A stretch of DNA of 9,215 bases, taken from NCBI GenBank assembly GCA_022360375.1, contig JAKSCW010000336.1, positions 1 through 9,215 of the forward strand, read 5' to 3'. Made by a program: the position numbers and the translations under genes. This document shows positions 1-6,146 of the stretch, in pieces; the stretch's first letter is position 1, and each line of letters begins with the position of its first letter. The DNA is from Balneolales bacterium (GTDB taxonomy: Bacteria > Bacteroidota > Rhodothermia > Balneolales > Balneolaceae). Under the pieces are notes generated by a model. It made no database searches, was not told the DNA's origin, and saw only the letters and a program-made list of their open reading frames with translations.

Positions 1-1
1 A

Positions 2-370
2 ATATTTCTTGACGCCGCTGAAAATGGCGACCTCGAGACGGTAAAAAAAGCGATTGAGGCAGGAATCTCTGCGAATACTAAAGACGAACATGACCGCACC
101 GCCTTATTAAAATCGGCGAAGCATGGTCATCTCGATATTGTAGAATTCCTTATTTCCAGCGGCGCTGAGATAGACATAAGGGATAACCGAGGTACTACAG
201 CTCTTTATTGGGCTTCAACAAATGGATACAAAGAAATAGTAGAGTTATTAATTAGCAATCAAGGCGATGTGGATGTACACGACGATCGTGGGTGGTCTGC
301 ACTGGATCAGGCAGTTGCTCAAAATCATGAGTATGTTGCAAAAATGTTAAGCGCAGCAGGCGCGCACTAA
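2..370 (+). CDS. Ankyrin-repeat protein, C-terminal part (5' end outside the window)
   Basis: The open frame enters from the left edge and gives 122 residues before a TAA. It contains about four tandem ankyrin-type units of roughly 32 residues. The two central ones show the usual pattern: DRTALLKSAKHGHLDIVEFL followed by SSGAEI, then GTTALYWASTNGYKEIVELL. The first unit begins LDAAENGDLETVKKAI and the last ends MLSAAGAH at the stop, so the protein finishes on a capping repeat. Ankyrin repeats are protein-protein interaction modules and do not identify a partner or an enzyme activity. Any signal peptide, membrane anchor or catalytic domain would lie upstream of the window. Transcription probably ends at the hairpin just downstream. 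The fold is certain; the biological role is unknown. Confidence 0.9.
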   Translation: MFLDAAENGDLETVKKAIEAGISANTKDEHDRTALLKSAKHGHLDIVEFLISSGAEIDIRDNRGTTALYWASTNGYKEIVELLISNQGDVDVHDDRGWSALDQAVAQNHEYVAKMLSAAGAH

Positions 371-393
371 CTTAATTCTAACAAGGTTATTAC

Positions 394-427
394 CTCCCGT
401 TTTCCAAAAAAAGCGGGAGTTTTTTAT
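394..427 (+). terminator. Intrinsic terminator of the ankyrin-repeat gene
   Basis: A perfect 6-bp GC-rich stem, CTCCCG (394-399) with CGGGAG (414-419), encloses a T-then-A-rich loop that can extend the pairing by several A-T pairs. It is followed directly by a T-rich tail from 420. It lies 24 nt after the ankyrin stop codon. On the opposite strand the stem is followed by GTAATAAC, not a U tract, so it should act on plus-strand transcripts only. The T tail overlaps the stop codon of the convergent methyltransferase gene. Confidence 0.85.
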
Positions 428-1136
428 TTGGCGTAAAGAATAAAAATAGAGGGGCGCTTGTGTAAATCGGGTAAAGGGAATTTCTTCCACTCCGAAATCT
501 CCTTCGATTTGATATATTCCGTTTCCAGCGTTATTTCGGTAGCTATGCAAAGGCGTGTGGCAGCATTACAGTTTTCCAAAATCGATGTTAGCAGTTCATT
601 ATTACGGTAAGGAGCCTCCATGAAAAGTTGGGTTCGATCATGGCGGCGGGATTCTCCTTCCAACTGGATAATCATTTGTTTTCTCGCCTTAGCATCAATT
701 GGTAAATACCCATGAAAGGCAAATGATTGCCCATTAAAACCGGAAGCCATTAATGCCAGTAATATACTGGAAGGTCCAACCAGGGGCACAACCCGGATTC
801 CATTTTGATGAGCCATTTTTACCAGTTTGGCTCCCGGATCTGCAATAGCTGGTGCACCCGCTTCACTCATAATTCCCATATCTTTGCCTGCTTTTAAAGG
901 CTTCAGAAATGAGAAAATCTCCTGGTCCGGGGTTTTTTGGTGAGTGGATAAAAATCAATGTTGTATTCGGGAATCGTATCTCCAACCCAGCGTAAAAACT
1001 TTACAGCACTTTGAATATTTTCTACAGCGAATACATCCAATTTCCGGATGATGGAGAGCGTGTACTCAGGTAAAGCATTGTTTTCAGGAGTTTTTCCTAA
1101 AGAAGTGGGGATGAGATATAGGTTTCCCTTACTCAT
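424..1136 (-). pseudogene. RsmI-like SAM-dependent methyltransferase (tetrapyrrole methylase family), broken by a 1-nt frameshift
   Basis: Two adjacent frames make one protein. The first starts at 1136 (MSKGNLYLIPTSLGKTP) and runs out of frame after residue 68. The second resumes near 930 and ends at 424. Adding one A to the A6 run at 938-933 joins them as LTKKTPDQEIFSFLKPLKAG, giving about 237 residues, a normal length for the COG0313 family. Family landmarks are LIPTSLG near the N-terminus, SEAGAPAIADPG (about 91-102), VVPLVGPSSILLALMASG and FMEAPYR. RsmI itself 2'-O-methylates C1402 of 16S rRNA with SAM. This may be RsmI or the related short Bacteroidota-type paralogue, so I give no symbol. 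The start ATG overlaps the stop of the upstream gene (ATGA), implying translational coupling. All motifs are intact on both sides, so a recent mutation, a sequencing error or a tolerated slippage site are all possible. Confidence 0.88.
933..938 (-). other. Homopolymer frameshift site in the methyltransferase gene
   Basis: On the minus strand the sequence reads CTC ACC AAA AAA CCC CGG, encoding LTKKPR and leading to a stop at 905-903. With seven A instead of six it reads AAA AAA ACC CCG GAC CAG, encoding KKTPDQE, and continues to the family C-terminus. A single extra A, or a -1 slip on this run, restores the full protein exactly. Homopolymer length errors are a common sequencing artefact. The run is also a plausible site for polymerase slippage. 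Confidence 0.85.
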
Positions 1137-1615
1137 ATGTCTATACGCTCAACAGTAAGATCCGGAGAGCCCTGTACTGCTTTTTTGTTAGCAAAACGGG
1201 TTACAAAAATTGAAACCGTCACCAAAACGGCAAACCCAATGAAAGCCACCCCAAGATTTGATAATGCCATACCTTTCTGGAGTTCATAAGTTGGAATCAT
1301 TACAATTTCCTGGAAGGTGTTTTCCTGGTATCGAATAGGGATTACCGAGGTATTCATAATCTGGTGCGCCATTTGTACCGATAAGGAAAGTTTCCGTTCC
1401 TGTACATCACCATCCGGATCAATAAATTCGAGCACTACATACCCATTGCTTTGAGCCGCGATTTGTTTGATGTCAAAATCGATTACATCCGCGGCAATAC
1501 TTTCTCCATTATTGTAGGTATGAATGGTTCCTCTATACACATTGGCTTGTTGAACCATGATAAATGCAAGATAGCTTGGAAGAAGCCAAACAAGGTTTAA
1601 AAATCGGTATTTCAT
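1133..1615 (-). CDS. Small membrane protein of unknown function with two terminal transmembrane helices
   Basis: I do not recognise this 160-residue protein. It has a hydrophobic N-terminal helix (LNLVWLLPSYLAFIMV, residues 5-20), a mostly polar middle of about 95 residues, and a C-terminal helix (LGVAFIGFAVLVTVSIFV) followed by a short basic tail. The middle looks beta-rich, with stretches such as YRGTIHTYNN, GYVVLEFIDPDGDVQERKLS and VIPIRYQENTFQEIVMIP. This is the general plan of small two-TM proteins with an extracytoplasmic beta domain; DUF3592-like proteins are one possibility, but no motif proves it. The frame is open for 32 more codons upstream to 1711. Those codons lie in the inverted repeat, so I chose the ATG at 1615, which starts a credible MKYRFLNLV leader. 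Its stop overlaps the start of the methyltransferase gene by ATGA, so the two are probably co-translated. Confidence 0.75.
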   Translation of the reverse strand: MKYRFLNLVWLLPSYLAFIMVQQANVYRGTIHTYNNGESIAADVIDFDIKQIAAQSNGYVVLEFIDPDGDVQERKLSLSVQMAHQIMNTSVIPIRYQENTFQEIVMIPTYELQKGMALSNLGVAFIGFAVLVTVSIFVTRFANKKAVQGSPDLTVERIDI

Positions 1616-1630
1616 TATTGTCAACTTTTC

Positions 1631-1714
1631 GTCATGCTGAACTCGTTTCAGTATCTGTAATGTATTCGAGTAAAAGATTGCTTGAAACAGATGCCGAAAC
1701 AAGTTCAGCATGAC
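1631..1714. repeat. Long imperfect inverted repeat (REP/MITE-like intergenic element)
   Basis: The arms 1631-1657 (starting GTCATGCTGAACTCG) and 1688-1714 (ending CAAGTTCAGCATGAC) are inverted copies matching at 24 of 27 positions, separated by a 30-nt centre. The three mismatches are all transitions, as expected if one arm drifted or if RNA pairing was kept through G-U pairs. The element almost exactly fills the 110-nt gap between two minus-strand genes. Similar GTCATGCTGAACTNGTTTC repeats are, to my knowledge, scattered through many Bacteroidota-related genomes, and translate into spurious RVQHDE-type peptides. It could stabilise or attenuate the mRNA between the two genes. Copy number in this genome cannot be judged from one copy. 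Confidence 0.85.
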
Positions 1715-1725
1715 AATTATGAGGG

Positions 1726-2988
1726 TTATTGTTCTTGGTTATTTGCTATTTCTGTAAGTGTGGTTTCGAAGAGTGCAGGGTCCCAAATCAGGCGTTGTTG
1801 ATAATCTTCCTGCATGTGATTGGCAGACATGTGCAACCAGAAAGCAACCGGGAGGTCATCAAAAAAAACAGCCTGAACCGAAGTATGTTCGTCATAAATG
1901 GAGGTGCCAAAATCTATTCCGGATAGCATACCCATACGGTTATCGTATATGGCTCCGTAGTCTTTAAAACTCCGCTGAATGGTATCAGAATCAAGTCCCC
2001 AGCGCAGTTTATCCAATACTGCGTTACTTACATCTTCAGAAATAATTTCGCCTTTAAGTAGCTGTTCCAGTACGGAGGTGATATCCCGGGCTGTTGTTTG
2101 AGGAAAGAATTCCAGAGCGTCTCGTTCCTGGATAAAGCTTAAACCGATTCGTTTTTCTTCAAAGAAGGCTTTTACATCCACCTGCGTCTCGTTCCATAAA
2201 TGGTATTCATAGGCAACATCTAAGATTAATTCGTTATGATATTCCTGGGGCATACTTTCTAACAATTGCAGCGTATCCTCCGCTGAAGATTCCAGGATTA
2301 ATTCAATTATACCGGGGTTTAAGGAAGCATATATTCCGGAAAAAGGAACCGGTATTTCAGTATGTGGAAGTTGAAGAGTATCCATCAAAGCCCTGAGGTT
2401 CTCTTCTCCTAATTTGAACCAGAAGTAATCACTAATGGCCAGTGAGTTATATTCCAGCAATGCCGACATGGCTTCATCGTTGGTAATGTGCGTTCCATCT
2501 TCTTGAAGCACAGCCATTGCACCTTTGTGAGCATTTTCGTTCACCTGGGGTAGCACATACCTTTCGATTTCTTCCACATCTACTTCTTCAGTGGGTACAA
2601 GAAGGTTTTCGGCTATCTGCCGTTCGTATTCAATCAGAAGAAAAAGGTTGCCCAAAGTTCCCATAGTGCGCGGTTCATCAATACCATAAAAAATGCCTGA
2701 ATCAGGATCGTTAATGTTGTACGACATGATAGAAACATGCTCGGGTTTGTCGGCAATAAATTCGGTGAGTGATTTTAAGGAGTAGGTATTTTGAATGTAT
2801 TCAGCGCCGTCACTCATGCCTTCAGCATTAGCGAAGAGACTTCTAAAAGCGGAATAATTCAGGCCAATGACCATTGCATATACTGCTATAGCTACTGCTA
2901 AAAAAACGGACAAAAATATAAGTGCTCTTTTCAACTGGAAAGGGAATGAAAGGTTTTTCAGAAGTTTAAAGATACGATTTACTAGCAT
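1726..2988 (-). CDS. Membrane-anchored protein with a beta-lactamase-like (serine hydrolase) fold, apparently catalytically degenerate
   Basis: This 420-residue protein has a basic N-terminus and one transmembrane helix (about residues 22-43), placing the rest outside the membrane. From about residue 84 the order of elements matches class A beta-lactamase/Beta-lactamase2 proteins: a strand pair (SIMSYNINDPDSGIFYGIDE), the site where SxxK should sit (MGTLGNLFLLIEYERQ, 109-124), the helix that normally carries SDN (ALLEYNSLAISDYFWFKLG, 176-194), and the TTARDITSVLEQLLKGEI helix (298-315). The expected serine and lysine read as T111 and N114, SDN reads NSL, and I find no KTG triad before the last strands. 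An extra helical segment of about 75 residues lies around 215-295. I infer a non-enzymatic role such as binding peptidoglycan or a partner protein. The fold call rests on visual alignment and is moderately sure. It is the first gene of a probable three-gene unit with the small membrane protein and methyltransferase. Confidence 0.7.
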   Translation of the reverse strand: MLVNRIFKLLKNLSFPFQLKRALIFLSVFLAVAIAVYAMVIGLNYSAFRSLFANAEGMSDGAEYIQNTYSLKSLTEFIADKPEHVSIMSYNINDPDSGIFYGIDEPRTMGTLGNLFLLIEYERQIAENLLVPTEEVDVEEIERYVLPQVNENAHKGAMAVLQEDGTHITNDEAMSALLEYNSLAISDYFWFKLGEENLRALMDTLQLPHTEIPVPFSGIYASLNPGIIELILESSAEDTLQLLESMPQEYHNELILDVAYEYHLWNETQVDVKAFFEEKRIGLSFIQERDALEFFPQTTARDITSVLEQLLKGEIISEDVSNAVLDKLRWGLDSDTIQRSFKDYGAIYDNRMGMLSGIDFGTSIYDEHTSVQAVFFDDLPVAFWLHMSANHMQEDYQQRLIWDPALFETTLTEIANNQEQ

Positions 2989-3053
2989 TGATAGTGATTT
3001 TTTGATTCAAAACTTTTTTCTGAAAATGAAGTAATGGGACAAAAATTCTAACG

Positions 3054-3082
3054 TTGAATAAAAGCTGTTTACCAGTAAATTG
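3054..3082 (+). promoter_or_regulatory. Candidate Bacteroidota-type promoter for the small lipoprotein gene
   Basis: TTG at 3054-3056 is followed after 19 nt by TAAATTG at 3076-3082. This resembles the -33 TTTG / -7 TAnnTTTG consensus known for Bacteroidetes vegetative sigma factors, but the -7 box is one T short. Transcription would start near 3089, leaving a leader of about 20-25 nt before the ATG at 3112. It lies in the 123-nt divergent gap between the lipoprotein and the beta-lactamase-fold gene. Confidence 0.35.
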
Positions 3083-3111
3083 TAAGCAGAGAGACAACCA
3101 AATAGGTTATC

Positions 3112-3537
3112 ATGAAATATAGAATAGCGCTATTTACAGGACTGATCCTTTTTTGTGGATGCCTTGAGGTAAGTGATAGCGAACCAGAAGAACCACCTGT
3201 TGAACTCCGTATACAGAAGACTATCTTTCAAGCTTCTGAAACAATAGAAATAGAAGTATTTAATCCTACTTCAAAAGTGGTACATCTGCAGTATTGCGGC
3301 CCTGATTTAATCAGAGAGATTTATGTATACAGGAATAACACTTGGGAGAGATTTTCCGGGGTTATTTGTACAGGAAATTATACTCCAACATTCGAAGCGG
3401 TAGTAAGTTCCGGCGCCGCCCAAATTGTACACACAAGTCAGTTTGAACCTGGGTACTACCGATATGAGTTAAATTACACCCTCTCATCAGAGGAAAATAA
3501 CTCAAAAACGGCGCGGGTGGAATTTACTGTTCGCTAA
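3112..3537 (+). CDS. Small predicted lipoprotein with a beta-sandwich-like domain, function unknown
   Basis: The 141-residue product begins with a signal peptide (MKYRIALFTGLILFCGC) and a lipobox-like FCGC, so C17 is the likely lipidated residue. It is followed by an acidic linker (SDSEPEEPP), typical of Bacteroidota-type surface or periplasmic lipoproteins. The mature part is rich in alternating polar and hydrophobic residues (TIEIEVFNPTSKVVHLQY, GYYRYELNYTLS), suggesting a single immunoglobulin-like beta sandwich. C62 and C86 are the only other cysteines outside the leader and could form a disulfide. No enzyme motif is visible and I do not recognise a named family. It is a single-gene unit: its upstream neighbour is divergent and its stop interlocks with that of the convergent DUF819 gene. 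A weak AGG at 3104-3106 is the only ribosome-binding hint. Confidence 0.85.
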   Translation: MKYRIALFTGLILFCGCLEVSDSEPEEPPVELRIQKTIFQASETIEIEVFNPTSKVVHLQYCGPDLIREIYVYRNNTWERFSGVICTGNYTPTFEAVVSSGAAQIVHTSQFEPGYYRYELNYTLSSEENNSKTARVEFTVR

Positions 3538-4766
3538 ACCATTTGCATGATGATGGCGCATAACCAGGCGCCGAACGTTCCCACGCCATAACCAAGTACG
3601 GCCAATAACACACCTACGGGAGCTAAAGCCGGCGAGAACGCAGATGCAACAATAGGAGCTGAGGCTGCACCACCAACGTTAGCCTGGCTGCCAACTGCAG
3701 TAAAGAAAAATGGTGCTTTAATAAGCTTTCCAACGGAAAGCAAGATAATCACATGGATCATAATCCAGACAAAGCCAATAATGAAATATCCAGGAACATC
3801 TACAAAGGCACCCAGATCCATTTTCATGCCTATGGTCATTACCAGGATGTAAAGGAAAAGACTCCCAATTTTGGAAGCACCTGCTCCTTCAAGGTTCCGA
3901 TGCTTAGTAAAAGACATTGCAAAGCCCCCCAGGGTGGCGGTTACTACAATCCAGAAGAACGGGGAGTTAAAACTAAGCTGGCTCAGGAATTCAGAATTCT
4001 CATCTACCCATGGGGCTACAACATCTCCAATTACATGACCTAATGCGGTAATAATGAATGCAATTGCTATAATTTTCACGAAATCGAGGTAGGTAGGAAC
4101 TTTGGCAATACTGGCCTGGTAATCAGAAACACTTTTCTTCAGTTCTTCAATAGCCGAGGAGTCTGCTTTAAACCATGAGTCTACCCGGTCACTGATTCCC
4201 GCTCCATAAAGCAGGAAAGCCATCCAGAAATTCGCAACGATAATATCTACAGTAATCATCGCACTGAAAAGAGTGTCGCTTGCTTCGAATATTTCGTACA
4301 TGGCTGTTTGGTTGGCACCTCCACCAATCCAGCTACCAGCTACCGTAGCAAGTCCGCGCCATACTTCATCGGGGCCTGTTCCGGCAGTTATTTCGGGGTT
4401 AATTGCGCCCACTAATGCTAATGCTATCGGCCCCCCAATGATAATCCCGGTAGTTCCTGCAAAAAACATGGCAATAGCTTTCCAGCCAAGTTTTGCGATG
4501 GCTTTTAGATTGATGCTTAGTGTTAGCAGAACCAAACTGGCAGGAAGTAAGTATCGCGATGCCATGTAGTACAAATTCGATTCATCCGGATCAATAACTC
4601 CAAACGTGGTAAAAATGGATGGAATGAAGTAGCACAATAACAGCGAAGGCACGAACCGGTAAAACTTTTTCCAACCAGGGTTTGAACTATTTGAAGTAGC
4701 GAAAATGGCAAGTAAAATGGCCATTAAAAGTCCGAAAACAACGGCATCGTTGGTTATTAGAGGCAT
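3534..4766 (-). CDS. DUF819 family (YjcL-like) integral membrane protein, probable transporter
   Basis: This 410-residue, strongly hydrophobic protein has about ten or more membrane helices and a soluble loop around residues 193-226. Two glycine-rich motifs mark the DUF819 (PF05684) family: GSWIGGGANQTAMYEIF (144-160) in the first half, and GSQANVGGAASAPIVASAF (359-377) near the end. Their placement in the two halves suggests an internally repeated transporter fold, in which such broken-helix Gly/Asn-rich segments usually meet at the substrate site. The family is long known but its substrate is not established to my knowledge; transport of an organic acid or amino acid derivative is only a guess. 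The start at 4766 (MPLITNDAVVFGLLMAI) gives a full first helix. No clear Shine-Dalgarno or terminator is visible. It lies 73 nt downstream of the esterase gene on the same strand, so co-transcription is possible. Confidence 0.9.
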   Translation of the reverse strand: MPLITNDAVVFGLLMAILLAIFATSNSSNPGWKKFYRFVPSLLLCYFIPSIFTTFGVIDPDESNLYYMASRYLLPASLVLLTLSINLKAIAKLGWKAIAMFFAGTTGIIIGGPIALALVGAINPEITAGTGPDEVWRGLATVAGSWIGGGANQTAMYEIFEASDTLFSAMITVDIIVANFWMAFLLYGAGISDRVDSWFKADSSAIEELKKSVSDYQASIAKVPTYLDFVKIIAIAFIITALGHVIGDVVAPWVDENSEFLSQLSFNSPFFWIVVTATLGGFAMSFTKHRNLEGAGASKIGSLFLYILVMTIGMKMDLGAFVDVPGYFIIGFVWIMIHVIILLSVGKLIKAPFFFTAVGSQANVGGAASAPIVASAFSPALAPVGVLLAVLGYGVGTFGAWLCAIIMQMV

Positions 4767-4839
4767 GCGGGTTAATTGGGTTAGCTAGTTGGAGACGAGA
4801 ATAAGTAGTTCTGAAGAAAGGGGCGAAGAGCTTTGATGG

Positions 4840-6051
4840 TTACTCATTTCCAAAAAACTGGATCAATACATCATCCAATTGAGTTCGCCAGGCACCCCAG
4901 GAATGCCCTTCGTTTACTTCCAGGTAAGTGAATTCATATCCCTTTTCTTCGAAAAGGGCTTTCATATTTCTGGCATCAATGGTGTTATCACCGATGGTGC
5001 CTACACTCATAAAAATATTGGGGTTATCGACAGTACTCTCTTTCACCAGGTCAAAAATTTCTTCCCGGTACCAATAAGCCGGAGCCTGAATAGCAATGTT
5101 CCGGAAAACATCCGGCCTCGAGAAACCAAAAAAAGTAGCGTTTAATCCACCTAATGAGGTGCCAAGGATTGCACGATCTTCCGGGTTTTTAGAGATATTG
5201 GATGTATATGCCTCTTCGATATGCGGAATGAGCTCTTCTGTGTAGAAATCAAGGTAATTGCTATTATTTCCGAATTCATCCGCTCTTCGGTTCATATCCT
5301 GGTTTAGCGGGTCAATAGGGCTTACAAACACAGCCATAGTGGCCTCAATTTTTTGGAGGTGATGAAGATTGTCGAGTACAGTAATCATAGAACCCATCTC
5401 TTCAGCACTGTATTCCTGGCCATCGCTCACGTAAATTACATTTAATGAGTTTGTTTGTTGATACCCGGGAGGCAGATAGATTCGAAAGTCAACGACATAA
5501 TTGAGTGAGTTGCTTGAAAGCGATTCATCAACCAGGGTTCCTTTTTGTATTTCCGGAAGTGGAGAGGTAAGTGACTCAGCTTCCCAATCAGACATTCTCA
5601 ATTCCGAATTAGGTCCAAACCCGCTTACCTGTTGGAACGGGTTGGCTGGATCCAGGATCCAGTTAGTTTCGTCTACCACAATTTTGTAATCAAGCCGGGC
5701 ATCTGCAGGAAATTCCTTCTTTGCATACCATAAGTCTGTTCCCCTAACATTAATGCCTTGTACCTGGGCACGCGGATTATCCCCCCATCCATTAAAATCC
5801 CCTGCCCAGTTTACACTTTCGGCTTCTCCTCTGTAAAAGAACACAACCATGGAATCCTGAACAAATGGGATACGCTCCGCTTCCATCAACCCGTTCCATA
5901 AGGCGTCTACGGCAAGTTTTTTTTGTTCTTCATTTGAAATCAGTTCTATTGCTTCGAGTTGCTCATCAATTTCGGTTACTTTTAATTTATCGTATCGATT
6001 ATGATTACAGCTTATAGCAAAAAGAAAAAGGATTGGGATATAGTACTTCAT
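4840..6051 (-). CDS. Lipoprotein esterase: N-terminal CBM48/E-set-like domain plus esterase D (Fes/CE1-type) alpha/beta hydrolase
   Basis: The 403-residue product starts with a lipoprotein signal (MKYYIPILFLFAISC; lipidated C15), so it is likely membrane-anchored outside the cytoplasm. Residues about 69-137 form a CBM48/E-set-like domain with the characteristic VNWAGDFNGWGDNP and LDYKIVVD strands, as in enterochelin-esterase-like proteins. Residues about 180-400 form a putative esterase domain (PF00756) with RIYLPPGY, the nucleophile elbow GTSLGG (S299), a candidate acid at D355 or D359, and the catalytic His in EGHSWGAWR (H383). All triad elements are present and length is normal. Family members hydrolyse siderophore esters, feruloyl or acetyl esters on polysaccharides, or other acyl esters; the substrate cannot be read here. 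The GH16 enzyme some 3 kb away makes polysaccharide de-esterification attractive, but this is inference. It is divergent from lysC, with no visible link to lysine synthesis. Confidence 0.9.
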   Translation of the reverse strand: MKYYIPILFLFAISCNHNRYDKLKVTEIDEQLEAIELISNEEQKKLAVDALWNGLMEAERIPFVQDSMVVFFYRGEAESVNWAGDFNGWGDNPRAQVQGINVRGTDLWYAKKEFPADARLDYKIVVDETNWILDPANPFQQVSGFGPNSELRMSDWEAESLTSPLPEIQKGTLVDESLSSNSLNYVVDFRIYLPPGYQQTNSLNVIYVSDGQEYSAEEMGSMITVLDNLHHLQKIEATMAVFVSPIDPLNQDMNRRADEFGNNSNYLDFYTEELIPHIEEAYTSNISKNPEDRAILGTSLGGLNATFFGFSRPDVFRNIAIQAPAYWYREEIFDLVKESTVDNPNIFMSVGTIGDNTIDARNMKALFEEKGYEFTYLEVNEGHSWGAWRTQLDDVLIQFFGNE

Positions 6052-6074
6052 TAATCTGGGTTTATGGCTCCTGC

Positions 6075-6110
6075 TTTGGAAAAATACATAATGGTTTTGT
6101 TTAGGTTCTG
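6075..6110 (+). promoter_or_regulatory. Weak candidate promoter for the lysC-dapB-dapA operon
   Basis: TTTG at 6075-6078 and TAGGTTCTG at 6102-6110, 23 nt apart, loosely resemble the Bacteroidetes TTTG/TAnnTTTG promoter. A start site near 6116 would leave about 30 nt before the ATG at 6147 and almost none before the ATG at 6120, which supports 6147 as the real start. The match is imperfect and could be chance in this T-rich gap. Confidence 0.28.
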
Positions 6111-6146
6111 ATTATTTTCATGGTTTTCAAACAACTCACTCGATCT

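Noticed and set aside
394..427. Hairpin acting as a bidirectional terminator also for the methyltransferase gene
   Set aside because: On the minus strand the stem is followed by GTAATAACC with no U tract, so only plus-strand termination is supported.
933..938. Classical programmed -1 frameshift site in the methyltransferase gene
   Set aside because: The run is in phase as ACC AAA AAA CCC, so it is not the efficient A AAA AAC-type heptamer, and no following stimulatory hairpin is obvious. A sequencing error or mutation is more likely.
2989..3111. Promoter for the minus-strand three-gene unit
   Set aside because: AATTTTTG-like boxes occur, but none has a TTG at the right spacing; the region is T-rich and a match would be chance.
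3753..4569. Plus-strand open frames of about 96-98 codons inside the DUF819 gene
   Set aside because: They are antisense to a strongly conserved membrane protein and have no recognisable domain or start signals.
6052..6146. Possible lysine riboswitch ahead of lysC
   Set aside because: The gap is about 95 nt, far shorter than the roughly 170-nt lysine aptamer, and no long helix is visible.
6120..6146. ATG at 6120 as the lysC start
   Set aside because: It adds nine residues not typical of the family, which starts just before KFGGTSV. Neither start has a Shine-Dalgarno sequence, so this remains a preference, not proof.
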